Virus record (IMG/VR): IMGVR_UViG_3300045738_000405
Location: 1-44,486 of that record
DNA length: 44,486 bases
Origin: a virus
Reading direction: 5' to 3' (one strand)
Shown: piece by piece, positions 23,006-31,442 of the stretch
How positions within the stretch are numbered: the stretch's first letter is position 1
How the letters are laid out: every line of letters starts with the position of its first letter
Notes under the pieces: generated by a model
Databases searched by the model: none
Told to the model about the DNA's origin: nothing
What the model saw: the letters and a program-made list of their open reading frames with translations, nothing else
Translations under genes and position numbers: made by a program

Positions 23006-24507
23006 TATTGAGGCTGTCCTTGTAGCTGTTGGAAGGCTTGAGGGCCTAGCGTTTGGACTAATTCACGGGCTTGTGCTTGTTGCTGACGAGCTTGCTTCTG
23101 TTCTGGCGTGGGAATAAGACCTTTCGTCTCAATGGACAAGGCTGCTGCCACACGCTTAGCGTATTCGTCGGTTTCAATACTTTCTGATATAGCCTCTGGG
23201 CCTAATGGGGCAAGGGCTTCTAATAACAGACGTAAGTTGTCTAGTTCCTGCGAACGGCCTAACGCAGCTACACCAGTTAAGACTTGCGGTTTAAGCATAT
23301 CCTGAGGCATATCAGGCAAGACGCCTGTGCGTTGAAGTTGGGCCATAGTAATGAGGACTAGAGGCAATTGAAGTTCGATAGACAAGAGGGCATAGATACC
23401 ACCTAAGATAGTTTCTAGCTCTTGAATCATTGCGCGTATCTCCGTTGCAGTGACACGCTCCGCATTTCTGGTAAGGGCGGAACCACGTAAGAAAGCTGCG
23501 GCTAAGTCTTCTTTGATTTCAAGCATCCGTTGACGGGCTTGTGCGAAGTCTGCCTGTTTCTCAAGTTGTAACGCTTTGATGTCGTCAGGACTGCCAGTTA
23601 CATACCCACCGTTAGGCGCTTTGTTAAGTGCTTTAGGCTTAGTGGTAGAATTGGCTCTGACTAGGAAAATCACTCGTGCGGCTGCGGCTGTGCCTTCGTT
23701 GAGTGCTTTGGATAGGACTTCAAGTGACTTCAAGTCGCCTATGTATTCTTCGACGTATGAACGACCATAATCTTCACCGTCTACACGAATCATGCGTAGA
23801 GGGACGTAAGGACACTTGTGTAATGGGAAGGTTGTTCGAGACTTGGTGTCTGTTACACCGTTAATCTCTTGGATAGCCACCCAGTGATTGCCACTGCGTA
23901 CTATCTGCGTATACATGGTGTACTCTTGGTCGCTCTTATCGGCAGACTCAGTAAGCACAGCAAGTACATGTTTAGGGACTTCGTCGCGGGTTATCTTTTC
24001 TTCGATGATGATTTCTTTAGGTCGGCCCAGTCCGTCACGCTTACAGACGTATTTGTCCAAGCGGTACGTTTTGAGGGCTTCTTGTCCAACGAATAGTAGG
24101 GCATTACCAGCGACTAAAAGCTGTTTGATTACTTCGTGAAGTACGGGACGGGCATTCTTGCTTTCTAACTCAGACAGTACGCTTCGTTCGATGCCTGTTA
24201 AGGCTTCTTCCACTTCACCTTTCGTGCTTTCTTCGACGTCGCCTAGGTCTGCTTCATCGACAGTCAATCGGAAGAACGCTTGGTTAGGTGGAAGTAAGGC
24301 AAGAAGTATCTTTGACGCTAGGCTGTTTACGCACATAGCGCCTTGTGATTGAGAGGGTGAACGTAGGTTGCTAGAACCATTGCTGCCTCTTGGTGGGAAT
24401 AAGGAAGGGATTGTGACGGAAGCAGCGGCTACGGCTCGGCTAATGTAGCTTTCGCGGTCTGATTGTAATTTAGCGTAGCGAGAAGACAGTAAGTCTCTCT
24501 CTGACAA
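23005..24507 (-). CDS. Portal, head-tail connector (T7 gp8)
   Basis: The 500-aa protein matches T7 gp8: RYAKLQSDRESYISRAVAAA at the start, LASKILLALLPPNQAFFRLT, PLRMIRVDGEDYGRSYVEEY, SALTRNAERVTATEIRAMIQ and a Gln-rich C-terminus. It forms the dodecameric ring through which DNA enters and leaves. It starts with TTG at 24507, with AAGGAGG 5 nt upstream. Confidence 0.94.
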   Translation of the reverse strand: MSERDLLSSRYAKLQSDRESYISRAVAAASVTIPSLFPPRGSNGSSNLRSPSQSQGAMCVNSLASKILLALLPPNQAFFRLTVDEADLGDVEESTKGEVEEALTGIERSVLSELESKNARPVLHEVIKQLLVAGNALLFVGQEALKTYRLDKYVCKRDGLGRPKEIIIEEKITRDEVPKHVLAVLTESADKSDQEYTMYTQIVRSGNHWVAIQEINGVTDTKSRTTFPLHKCPYVPLRMIRVDGEDYGRSYVEEYIGDLKSLEVLSKALNEGTAAAARVIFLVRANSTTKPKALNKAPNGGYVTGSPDDIKALQLEKQADFAQARQRMLEIKEDLAAAFLRGSALTRNAERVTATEIRAMIQELETILGGIYALLSIELQLPLVLITMAQLQRTGVLPDMPQDMLKPQVLTGVAALGRSQELDNLRLLLEALAPLGPEAISESIETDEYAKRVAAALSIETKGLIPTPEQKQARQQQAQARELVQTLGPQAFQQLQGQPQ

Positions 24508-24524
24508 ATAGTCCTCCTTTTGGA

Positions 24525-24728
24525 TTACTTATGGATAGATAGGCCAGAACCTGCGCTACCTGAGTTAAGTGACAAATCTTGTCGGTAAGGTGCCGAACCT
24601 GACGTCTGTGCGGATTTACGCTTTGACTTCTTCTTGGTGTCGGCAGTGATAGATAAGTCAGCTACTTCGGCTGGCGCTGGCGCTGGTGTCGGGGCTTGTG
24701 GTGCCTTTGGGGTTTTAGGGAAGCACAT
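24525..24728 (-). CDS. Small tail/virion assembly protein, gp7.3-like
   Basis: The 67-aa protein starts MCFPKTPKAPQAPTPAPAPA, has a basic centre (KKKSKRKSA), and ends in Gly/Ser with a last hydrophobic turn (GSAGSGLSIHK). T7 gp7.3, a minor virion protein needed for adsorption, has the same place before the portal gene and a similar basic, Gly/Ser-ended build. The match is compositional. The start codon overlaps the stop of the gene before it. Confidence 0.55.
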   Translation of the reverse strand: MCFPKTPKAPQAPTPAPAPAEVADLSITADTKKKSKRKSAQTSGSAPYRQDLSLNSGSAGSGLSIHK

Positions 24729-24913
24729 TAATCTTCATCCTCTTCAATTTGTTGCTCGATAAAGTGAATGACTGATAGAGCGCCTTGGTTAAACAAGATT
24801 TCATCATGTGGTGTGCCTTTAGGAGGCATCTTGTCAGGGTAGGCGTCTCGTAGTCTCTTTAATAACGAATCACTTATAAAAGGCTGGGTGCCATAAGACA
24901 CACTTCTGCTCAT
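24728..24913 (-). CDS. Hypothetical protein before the portal cluster, 61 aa
   Basis: I can describe but not name it: SDSLLKRLRDAYPDKMPPKG and a second helix with LSVIHFIEQQIEEDED. It looks like a helical hairpin with an acidic tail. ATG 24913 follows AAAGGA. It is the first gene behind the phage promoter at 24996-25018 and so opens the virion-gene transcript. Confidence 0.7.
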   Translation of the reverse strand: MSRSVSYGTQPFISDSLLKRLRDAYPDKMPPKGTPHDEILFNQGALSVIHFIEQQIEEDED

Positions 24914-24947
24914 TGTTGATTATCCTTTTATGATTAAGTGTAAGACT

Positions 24948-24998
24948 AAGAGAGGACGCTAAGTGGACTTATAGTAATACTTAAAGTCTTTCTCTCTT
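24948..24998 (-). promoter_or_regulatory. Leader hairpin after the phage promoter, possible RNase III site
   Basis: AAGAGAG (transcript 5' side, 24998-24992) pairs with CTCTCTT (24954-24948). The stem begins right at the transcript start. CTCTCTTAGTCTTA in the 3' arm is shared with the hairpin after terL. Confidence 0.5.
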
Positions 24999-25018
24999 GT
25001 CCTATGGTGTGGGTTATC
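24996..25018 (-). promoter_or_regulatory. Phage RNA polymerase promoter for the virion genes
   Basis: Minus strand reads GATAACCCACACCATAGGACA, +1 near 25002. It overlaps the stop codon of the preceding 67-aa gene and fires into 24728-24913, gp7.3-like and portal. Confidence 0.78.
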
Positions 25019-25217
25019 GAACCACTACAACGTGGTCTTTACCTGTTTGAGGCTTAGGGGTTGTGCGGTTAAACTTAGTCGTACGCTCAATGCTTGCAGG
25101 CGCTGTGTCTTTCTCAGCGTCTTTCTTTGCGTCTTTCTTAGGTGATGCACGACGTGGCTTAGGCGCTGGCGTGTTTTCTACTACTGGTGTTTCTTCTTTG
25201 TTTTCTACTGGTTCCAT
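25014..25217 (-). CDS. Low-complexity basic protein, 67 aa
   Basis: The protein begins acidic (MEPVENKEETPVVENTPAPK), then turns Lys/Arg/Asp-rich (RRASPKKDAKKDAEKD), and ends KDHVVVVR. It is probably disordered and may bind nucleic acid. No family is recognised. The ATG touches the stop of the 79-aa gene upstream. Confidence 0.6.
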   Translation of the reverse strand: MEPVENKEETPVVENTPAPKPRRASPKKDAKKDAEKDTAPASIERTTKFNRTTPKPQTGKDHVVVVR

Positions 25218-25456
25218 TATTTCTTACCTTTTAATGTCTTTAGTTTATGAGAAGTCGGGAACGCAATTGTGCCTAAGTGAACACGGCAGTGGGGGTCTTC
25301 TTGGAATGAAGGTAGTAAGTCTTGCTTAATAACACGCTCGATGCCTGCCTTCATGGTGCGGAAGTCACCACCAAGTTTCTCTAATTCTTCTTTCGAGTAG
25401 TCGACTTCAACAGTCGCAGTAACTTGGATAGTGATTGTGTTTAGCTTGGTAGCCAT
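25217..25456 (-). CDS. Hypothetical protein, 79 aa
   Basis: A beta hairpin-like start (TITIQVTATVEVDYSKEELE), a helix (GIERVIKQDLLPSF) and a final strand with CRVHLGTIAF suggest a small alpha/beta fold. No name can be given. It overlaps the exonuclease gene by 16 bp. Confidence 0.65.
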   Translation of the reverse strand: MATKLNTITIQVTATVEVDYSKEELEKLGGDFRTMKAGIERVIKQDLLPSFQEDPHCRVHLGTIAFPTSHKLKTLKGKK

Positions 25457-26292
25457 AGCTTTACCTCTTTGTTCTTAATGTCGTATTCACCGTGACGTAA
25501 AATGCGTGCGACACGTGCGTTGTTTAATGCCTCTTCTGGTGTCTGACCAGCTTTAGCGTAAAGGGACATAATGTTGTCCCACATGTTTTCACTGGCCTCT
25601 ATCTTGCGCCAGCGTAGTTCTGCTGTACCTTTACGAGCACCTGACTTGAATACATGCTCATACTGTTCGAACATATATGGGGCGTCTAAGAATGTCTCAG
25701 CACCATCCGTCGAGATGCCTTTCACACCTGAGTAACCGTCGGTAAAATCACCACCAATAGCCTGCGCTAAGAACCATTTGTCAGCCTCTTCACGAGTGTT
25801 GAACCATGGCTGATAGTCTTTATCAGGGTTGTAAATGTACGTCTCAGGAATCGTCCGCATATCTTTATCGATAGACACAACGACCTTCGTGTAGTCAGGT
25901 AAGAAGTCAGGGTCTGTAGCCAGAATACCTAACACGTCGTCGGCCTCTAGGTTTTCCCAGATAACAGACTCATAAACGGACTGTGACCAGACTTTAAGGT
26001 CTGCTAACGAAAGAGGGCCGCTTGTTGTTTTACGACCACCTTTGTACGTTTCCATGACATCGTGACGCCAGTAGTGACGTGACGGGCAAGACAAGCAGTT
26101 AATCACTTTAGAGGCGCGTAGCTGCTTAGTGAGGCCAGTAATGTTCGACAGCATGTGACGCTTTGCGTCGTCCATGTGTGCTACTCGGTGGTAGGTGTCT
26201 TCGATGTTTACTGTGAACTCGGCACTTGACGCACCTTGGAAGGCGAACACGTCACCATCTAATAGAAGGGCAATAGGTTTATCTTCTAGCAA
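25441..26292 (-). CDS. 5'-3' exonuclease (T7 gp6, FEN family)
   Basis: The 283-aa protein carries FEN-type acidic motifs: LLLDGDVFAFQ at the start, WRHDVMETYKGGRK, ENLEADDVLGILA, VVVSIDKDMRTIPETYIYNP and GGDFTDGYSGVKGIS. In T7 this enzyme removes RNA primers, degrades host DNA and aids recombination. It starts with TTG at 26292, AAGGAG upstream. Confidence 0.92.
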   Translation of the reverse strand: MLEDKPIALLLDGDVFAFQGASSAEFTVNIEDTYHRVAHMDDAKRHMLSNITGLTKQLRASKVINCLSCPSRHYWRHDVMETYKGGRKTTSGPLSLADLKVWSQSVYESVIWENLEADDVLGILATDPDFLPDYTKVVVSIDKDMRTIPETYIYNPDKDYQPWFNTREEADKWFLAQAIGGDFTDGYSGVKGISTDGAETFLDAPYMFEQYEHVFKSGARKGTAELRWRKIEASENMWDNIMSLYAKAGQTPEEALNNARVARILRHGEYDIKNKEVKLWLPS

Positions 26293-26294
26293 AT

Positions 26295-26483
26295 TTACTC
26301 CTTACCTGTGATTAATGAATAGGAAGCACCAAGAATGTCATGGATTGTTGGGCCTTTTTTGAACACGTAGATAATCCCAGACAGCAAAGCGCCTAGCACC
26401 ATGAATGGGAAGGCGACAATACATGCACATAAGAAAGCTAAAGCGATAAGGCGTAACTTCATACGCTCAATTTGAGTAGGCAT
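26295..26483 (-). CDS. Small membrane protein, 62 aa
   Basis: A basic start (MPTQIERMKLRL) is followed by a strongly hydrophobic stretch (IALAFLCACIVAFPFMVLGA and LLSGIIYVF) that could span the membrane once or twice, then a short soluble tail. The role is unknown. It sits between the RNR and exonuclease genes and its ATG touches the previous stop. Confidence 0.65.
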   Translation of the reverse strand: MPTQIERMKLRLIALAFLCACIVAFPFMVLGALLSGIIYVFKKGPTIHDILGASYSLITGKE

Positions 26484-26692
26484 TAAAACGCACCTCCTAT
26501 CTTTTTGATTACACCGCTTGCTACCTTACGTGTGTTGCGGACGTACACACAGTTACCACTTTTTGAGAACTCGGTAACAACGCCTTCTAAAAGGCTCTTT
26601 GAATTGCCGTAAGCAGGAACATAAGCGACAGTGTCACCTATCAGAATCTCGTTACCGAAAAAGTCGAAACGACGGCCTTGTGCTTCTTTCAT
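26483..26692 (-). CDS. Hypothetical SH3-barrel-like protein, 69 aa
   Basis: ILIGDTVAYVPAYGNSKSLL, then EGVVTEFSKSGNCVYVRN and KVASGVIKKIG give a small all-beta pattern typical of SH3/KOW-like modules. I do not recognise the family. It directly follows nrdB. Confidence 0.65.
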   Translation of the reverse strand: MKEAQGRRFDFFGNEILIGDTVAYVPAYGNSKSLLEGVVTEFSKSGNCVYVRNTRKVASGVIKKIGGAF

Positions 26693-26719
26693 TTGTAATT
26701 ACCTTTTGTTTGTTTGTGT

Positions 26720-27685
26720 TTAGTAAGCGTCTGACCATGAGCCAATCATTCCAGACACTTGATAGTCTGTGACGCGACTTTCGAAGAAGTTAGCGTGTAC
26801 CTCAGAACCCATGATTTCCACGAACCACTCAAGAGGGTTTGTCTCTGTTTCAAAAATGGTTTCAAGGCCAAGCTGTTGTAGACGACGGTTCAATAAGAAC
26901 GCTACGTACAACTTCATCTGTGACTTATCTAAGCCATTTACCGCGCCTAGTTCGAACGCTAGGTCTAGGTATTTAGACTCAAGGACGTAAACTTCGTTAG
27001 CCATGGCTAGCATTGCTGCTTTAAGCTCACGTGTTACGACCTCTGGGTTTTCTTCGCAGTATGTGTGGAATAGGCGAGCCATGAAGTCCACGTGCATAGA
27101 CTCGTCGACAATTGACCAACGGACGGCCTCACACATGCCCTTCATCTTCCCGTAACGCTGGAAGTTTAGAAGCATGGCGAAAGCACCGAATAACGAGACA
27201 CCTTCACTGAATACTGTCTTAGCCAAAGCTAGGGCAATGCCGTGTTTATCTGTCGTATCGTTGGCACCCATGAAGACTGCTTTGTCTGCCATTTCCTCAT
27301 ACTCAAGGAAGGCGTGGAACTCAGAGTCAGGCAAGTTAAGCGTTTCGTTAATCGCTGCGTATGCCCTTTGGTGTGTTCCTTCACGCGCTGCAATCGATAG
27401 GAGTGCATTACGTACTTCGTTGTTCTTGAAGATAGGGATAAAGTAGTCAGCGTAGTTCTGACCGACTTGCACGTCGCTCTGTGTGAACAGGCGTAAGATA
27501 TGAGACACAAGGTTCTTCTCGTTAGGCGTCAGGTTCTGTTTCCAGTCCTTGACGTCTTCCGCAAGTTCTAACTCGTTCTCTGTCCAGTGGGCGTCTTCAT
27601 GCTCTACAGCAAATTCCATGGCCCACGGATAGTTGAATGGTTTGTATGTCTGAGAGAATGTTGTTAAGCGTGGCAAGCTAGGCAT
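26720..27685 (-). CDS. nrdB: Ribonucleotide reductase class Ia, small (radical) subunit
   Basis: The 321-aa protein holds a di-iron site and tyrosyl radical. Motifs are HEDAHWTENE near residue 30, REGTHQRAY (Glu102, His105, radical Tyr109), FSEGVSLFG and DESMHVDF (Glu and His ligands). It works with NrdA to make dNTPs. It overlaps nrdA by 22 bp. It is somewhat shorter than the E. coli subunit (376) but has every ligand I can check. Confidence 0.95.
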   Translation of the reverse strand: MPSLPRLTTFSQTYKPFNYPWAMEFAVEHEDAHWTENELELAEDVKDWKQNLTPNEKNLVSHILRLFTQSDVQVGQNYADYFIPIFKNNEVRNALLSIAAREGTHQRAYAAINETLNLPDSEFHAFLEYEEMADKAVFMGANDTTDKHGIALALAKTVFSEGVSLFGAFAMLLNFQRYGKMKGMCEAVRWSIVDESMHVDFMARLFHTYCEENPEVVTRELKAAMLAMANEVYVLESKYLDLAFELGAVNGLDKSQMKLYVAFLLNRRLQQLGLETIFETETNPLEWFVEIMGSEVHANFFESRVTDYQVSGMIGSWSDAY

Positions 27686-29499
27686 TCATAGTCCTCCGTT
27701 GCTTGATGTTCTTTAAGGGCTTTGCGTTCCACTTTGCTGTCGATTTGCTCAGTGTTCTTCGCTTTGTTTGCTCGTAAGTAGTACAAGCCTTTGAGAGATA
27801 CACCGACACCGTCAGGGTCGAATGCACGTAGATGGACACGGTTTACTTCACGTCGAGACACACCAGCCGTAAAGAACAAGTTGACGCTTTGTCCTTGGCA
27901 AATGAACTCTTGACGCACACGTGCATGGTCGATAATCCAACGCTGGTCAATCTCACGAGCTGTCTTGAAGACGGCCTTTAGTTCGTCGCTCAGGTACTCT
28001 AAGAATTGCACTGAGCCACGGTTCGTATTGATTAGCTTGAACTGAGCGTCTACCCATGCTTCCACGTCTGTCACTTCTTCAAGTGACTCAGCGATTGCGT
28101 AAAGGATTTGCTCTAGGTATGGATTACGGACAATGTGTGAGCCTGCGCGGGTACGCTGTACAAAATAGTTCGCTGTGTACGGCTCAATTGAAGGCGAGGT
28201 GCCAGCAATAAGTGAGCTGTTAGCGTTAGGCGCAATTGCCAATAAGTGAGCGTTACGACGGCCTGTGCCTTTCATTAAAGGAGGCTCGCCCCGTTCAACA
28301 GCTAGTTGCTTGGTTTCTTTCTCGGCTTCTTCTTTGATGTGCTTAAACATACGATAGTTAATCATCATCGCACCTGTCACACCGCCAGACTCGAAGGGAA
28401 TCAAGTTACGTTGCAGATAGGAGTGGAAGCCCATTGCACCTAGGCCGAGGTCACGAGTGTCGATAGCGCCACGTACAGCCTTCTCTAAGCCGCGAGGTGC
28501 GTGCTCAATGAAGAAGTCCAAGACGTTATCAAGCCAACGAATAATGTCGCGTACCATCGTTGTGTCCTTCCAGTCGTCATAGAACTCAAGGTTTACAGAC
28601 GATAGGCAGCACACGGCAGAACGTAACTCGTCAGTCGGCAAGTGGATTTCGTTACATAGGTTTGAACCATGAATACGTAAGCCTTGCTCAACAAGGTTAA
28701 TCGGTAGGCGACGGTTAGCTTCATCTAGGTAGTTGATGAACGGTTCACCAGTACGGAAACGGGTGTCTAACATTGCTTCCCAGACTTCACGTGCTCGGTG
28801 TGTTTCCACGACCTTGCCAGTGTTAGGCTCACGAAGTTCTAAGACACCATCGTCACGTACGGCCTGCATGAAGGCGTCTGTCACGTTTACAGCGTTGTGG
28901 ACGTTCTGACTCTTGCGGTTGATGTCACCACCAGTCGGAATACGTACACCGATAAATTCCATGATTTCAGGGTGTGCAACGTCAAGATACAAAGCGACAG
29001 AACCTTTACGGGTCTTGCCTTGCTTGTAGTACAAGATGTTACTGTCAGCTGTCTTGGTGTATGAGATAACGCCAGACGATTTGTCTGTAACGCCTCGCAT
29101 CTTCAAGTGCTGACCAACGCCACCACCGACGATAGACATAGCGGCTAACTCAGCGGCTGCGTCGATTTGACCGAAGATTTCGTCAGGAACGTGCGTTAGG
29201 AAGCAGCTGATAGGCATAGCCCGTACAGTCTCTTTAAGTTTAAACGCTTTGTTATTCCAGACGCCTTCTGGTGCATTTGACAAGATTGGCGAACTTGCTA
29301 CGAACCACTGCTTTGACATATAGCCATAGATACGTTGCGCTAACTTGAAGTCGCCTTTACAGAAAGCGTATGCAGCACGGCTAAATGCTTCTTGCGGTGA
29401 CTGTTCGGTAGGGCGTAGGTAGTAATCGTTTAGAAGGGTTTTGCCTAAGGTTGTCAGATTTTCATCTAGGCGAATATCAATGAGGGGTCGTTTTGTCAT
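27664..29499 (-). CDS. nrdA: Ribonucleotide reductase class Ia, large subunit, without ATP cone
   Basis: The 611-aa catalytic subunit shows Cys99 (PISCFLTH), NLCNEIHLPTDELRSAVCCL with active-site cysteines, SSVNLEFYDDW, GLYYLRANKAKN with the radical-transfer Tyr pair, and a C-terminal CLACHA that passes electrons from a small redoxin. The N-terminus starts straight in the core, so the usual ATP-cone domain of about 90-100 residues is absent. Such enzymes are expected to escape dATP feedback inhibition. Confidence 0.95.
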   Translation of the reverse strand: MTKRPLIDIRLDENLTTLGKTLLNDYYLRPTEQSPQEAFSRAAYAFCKGDFKLAQRIYGYMSKQWFVASSPILSNAPEGVWNNKAFKLKETVRAMPISCFLTHVPDEIFGQIDAAAELAAMSIVGGGVGQHLKMRGVTDKSSGVISYTKTADSNILYYKQGKTRKGSVALYLDVAHPEIMEFIGVRIPTGGDINRKSQNVHNAVNVTDAFMQAVRDDGVLELREPNTGKVVETHRAREVWEAMLDTRFRTGEPFINYLDEANRRLPINLVEQGLRIHGSNLCNEIHLPTDELRSAVCCLSSVNLEFYDDWKDTTMVRDIIRWLDNVLDFFIEHAPRGLEKAVRGAIDTRDLGLGAMGFHSYLQRNLIPFESGGVTGAMMINYRMFKHIKEEAEKETKQLAVERGEPPLMKGTGRRNAHLLAIAPNANSSLIAGTSPSIEPYTANYFVQRTRAGSHIVRNPYLEQILYAIAESLEEVTDVEAWVDAQFKLINTNRGSVQFLEYLSDELKAVFKTAREIDQRWIIDHARVRQEFICQGQSVNLFFTAGVSRREVNRVHLRAFDPDGVGVSLKGLYYLRANKAKNTEQIDSKVERKALKEHQATEDYECLACHA

Positions 29500-29506
29500 T
29501 AAGTTC

Positions 29507-30172
29507 CTATTCTGTCAGGTACTTCCACGAGTAGGGGAAGAGAGGTTGGATAAGAGCACCGACTTCTTCTGCTAAGTGTTGGATTTCAACTTGTGCATGA
29601 GAGTCAGTACGTTGTTTGTAGAAGCGAGCGAATGCGGCAAGACTGCCAGTCCAGATCCAATTAACTTCGCAACCTTGAGGCAGGAAGAAACGGGCTTGCT
29701 CAGGACAGATACCAGCTTTAAGGGCGTCCATATAACGGCCAATAGCTAAGGCACCAATGTAGCGATAACGAGACATCCAAAGGTCAGAGTCTTGGTGTTT
29801 GCCTGCGGAACCTTGCTTGATGCTGCCTTCTGGCTTCTCACGGAAGAACTCAGGAATAAACAGCTCAGGTTCGCTTGAGATATAGCGTCGGCTTTCTTCA
29901 TTTTCGACGAAGCCTTGCTTGTGTTTGAAACACTGTGTGCGGATTGGGACAGGTGCTGTCATACGCAGCTTAATCGCTGTGTGGGCAAACGGTGTCCAGT
30001 GCTTGTGACGTGCTAGGTAGCGAATTAAAGCTTCGTGAGAGCGAATGTTCAAAGGCTCTGCTTCAATGTCAGAGATAAACTTTTGGACAAGTTCGTCGTC
30101 TGCGAAGGACACTTTAGCTGCCTGTACGACAGCCATATCGCTTCCCATGTGGTCTATGTATTTAGCTTGCAT
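29507..30172 (-). CDS. thyX: Flavin-dependent thymidylate synthase
   Basis: The 221-aa protein contains the phage variant of the ThyX motif, RTQCFKHKQGFVENEESRRY (residues 78-97), with upstream KHWTPFAHTAIKLRM and C-terminal FYKQRTDSHAQVEIQ, all typical of ThyX. It methylates dUMP to dTMP with FAD. It is set between nrdA and glutaredoxin as part of the dNTP-supply block. Confidence 0.93.
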   Translation of the reverse strand: MQAKYIDHMGSDMAVVQAAKVSFADDELVQKFISDIEAEPLNIRSHEALIRYLARHKHWTPFAHTAIKLRMTAPVPIRTQCFKHKQGFVENEESRRYISSEPELFIPEFFREKPEGSIKQGSAGKHQDSDLWMSRYRYIGALAIGRYMDALKAGICPEQARFFLPQGCEVNWIWTGSLAAFARFYKQRTDSHAQVEIQHLAEEVGALIQPLFPYSWKYLTE

Positions 30173-30356
30173 GAACAGTTACCTCAATTACGATTACACG
30201 TGTTTGTTTTGAGAACGCTTCGCTGGCACGGCTGTAGCGCACGAAGTGGTTGTACTTAGTCTTCGCTGTGAACGCAGAGGCCCACACATAGCCGTTATCT
30301 GCGACTAAGATTTCACCAGTTACGGTGTCTTGCAGCGCGTATAACTTAGAGGCCAC
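30162..30356 (-). CDS. Hypothetical protein, 64 aa
   Basis: KLYALQDTVTGEILVADNGY, then VWASAFTAKTKYNHFVRYSR and VIVIEVTVHAS suggest a small beta-rich fold. No family is recognised. It overlaps thyX by 11 bp and the glutaredoxin gene by 11 bp, so it is firmly in the operon. Confidence 0.65.
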   Translation of the reverse strand: MASKLYALQDTVTGEILVADNGYVWASAFTAKTKYNHFVRYSRASEAFSKQTRVIVIEVTVHAS

Positions 30357-30567
30357 GTGCGACCTCCACGGCTTTCATACCTATGCTTATGTTTTCGCCT
30401 ACTTCCAATACAGGAAGTGACATGAAGCCTAGTGATACTAGGGCGATAGCCGCTTTTTCATCGTCAGCCACGTCTAGGTATTTAAATTCAATACCTTTGT
30501 TTGCCAAGATGCGTTTAACGGACTGGCAGTTCTGGCAAAAAGGTGCGCCATATAGAGTTACTTTCAT
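30346..30567 (-). CDS. Glutaredoxin/NrdH-like redoxin
   Basis: The 73-aa thioredoxin-fold protein has the dithiol CQNC at residues 11-14 (LYGAPFCQNCQSVKRIL), a cis-Pro segment FMSLPVLEV and GMKAVEV at the end. Small redoxins of this type re-reduce ribonucleotide reductase, and the linkage to nrdA/nrdB supports that. Confidence 0.88.
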   Translation of the reverse strand: MKVTLYGAPFCQNCQSVKRILANKGIEFKYLDVADDEKAAIALVSLGFMSLPVLEVGENISIGMKAVEVARGL

Positions 30568-30576
30568 GTTTGTTAC

Positions 30577-30858
30577 CTATTGTTTGTTGGTGTTTTGTTC
30601 TTTGACGAGTTCTCGCATTGAGAAGAAGACCATCTTCTCTGCGTCATAAAGTCCCGTTGTGCCTGTCTTGCCGTTACCTAAGCGTGCCGCTGCACGACGC
30701 CATATAGCCTTGAAGATATTTGCCTCAGCGAAGCGCATATCCAAAGCCTCAATGATGTCGTTACATTCAGCGACGTAAGGTAGGTTTTCAGGTGTTGTGG
30801 GATGTGTGACTGGTACTTTGTAGTAATCAGAGGAACCGCCTGTTAATTGCTTAGGCAT
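30577..30858 (-). CDS. DUF3310-like protein (T7 gp1.7 related)
   Basis: YYKVPVTHPT, then YVAECNDIIEALDMRFAEAN and IFKAIWRRAAARLG follow the DUF3310 pattern (substrate-loop HP, CxDIIEAL, N.xKaxwR) that also occurs in T7 gp1.7, described as a nucleotide kinase. At 93 aa it is half the size of gp1.7. It lies beside MazG, consistent with a role in nucleotide metabolism. Confidence 0.75.
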   Translation of the reverse strand: MPKQLTGGSSDYYKVPVTHPTTPENLPYVAECNDIIEALDMRFAEANIFKAIWRRAAARLGNGKTGTTGLYDAEKMVFFSMRELVKEQNTNKQ

Positions 30859-30870
30859 GGCTTCTCCTTA

Positions 30871-31203
30871 CTAGCGGTCGTCACCGCTGCCAATGATGAC
30901 GTCGCGTTTAGCGCGGTCTGACAGCTTCGCAATGTTGGAATGGGCGATTTCGCTAAGAGAGAAGCCATTGTCGGCTGCAAGTTGAGAAAGGTTCCATAGG
31001 ACGTCGCCTAGCTCTTTCTTAACTTTCTCTTTGTCTACTTCGCCTTGCTTGCGGATTGCCTTAGCGAATAGGCCAAGGACTTCACCAGTTTCCTCACCTA
31101 GTCCGAAGACTGGGTAGAAGGAACCGTCAGGATAAACAGCAAACTCAGCGGCTTGCTCTTGGTATGTGTCGAGTGAGTACGCTGGGTCGATTGTCTTAGT
31201 CAT
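30871..31203 (-). CDS. mazG: MazG-like nucleotide pyrophosphohydrolase
   Basis: The 110-aa protein has the MazG metal-binding pattern FGLGEETGEVLGLFAKAIRK, then KKELGDVLWNLSQLAADNGF. It would hydrolyse (d)NTPs or ppGpp-type alarmones; phage copies are thought to affect host stress signalling or clean the nucleotide pool. The start overlaps the coiled-coil gene by 8 bp. Confidence 0.88.
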   Translation of the reverse strand: MTKTIDPAYSLDTYQEQAAEFAVYPDGSFYPVFGLGEETGEVLGLFAKAIRKQGEVDKEKVKKELGDVLWNLSQLAADNGFSLSEIAHSNIAKLSDRAKRDVIIGSGDDR

Positions 31204-31411
31204 TCAAGAACGCCTGTACACGGTCTAACACCTTGCCAGCTTTAGCTTGTTCACGTTCTGCGATTTCAAGCTCTTGGCGTTGCTCTTCGATTTTCTTAGC
31301 GTTGTTCTCTAAGAAAGCTTCTAGTTTGCCTTCTAGTTTGGTGTAAGAAGACAGGATGCCAGAAAGGCCAGTGAAGCTTGCTAGTACTCGTTGTGCTTTT
31401 GCGATAAACAT
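31196..31411 (-). CDS. Small coiled-coil protein, 71 aa
   Basis: After a short hydrophobic start the protein is one long helix (KLEGKLEAFLENNAKKIEEQ, then RQELEIAEREQAKAGKVLDR) with heptad-like spacing. Role unknown. It is the first gene after the phage promoter at 31443-31465. Confidence 0.65.
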   Translation of the reverse strand: MFIAKAQRVLASFTGLSGILSSYTKLEGKLEAFLENNAKKIEEQRQELEIAEREQAKAGKVLDRVQAFLND

Positions 31412-31442
31412 AATGGTTTCCTTTTGGGTAAATTGGGTTTGG

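Noticed and set aside
26700-26720. Further promoter copies in GTTTGTTTG-rich gaps (also near 30575, 33300 and 31425)
   Set aside because: The spacing between the ACCC-like and AGG parts differs from the family; these are better explained as ribosome-binding sites in A/C-rich leaders.
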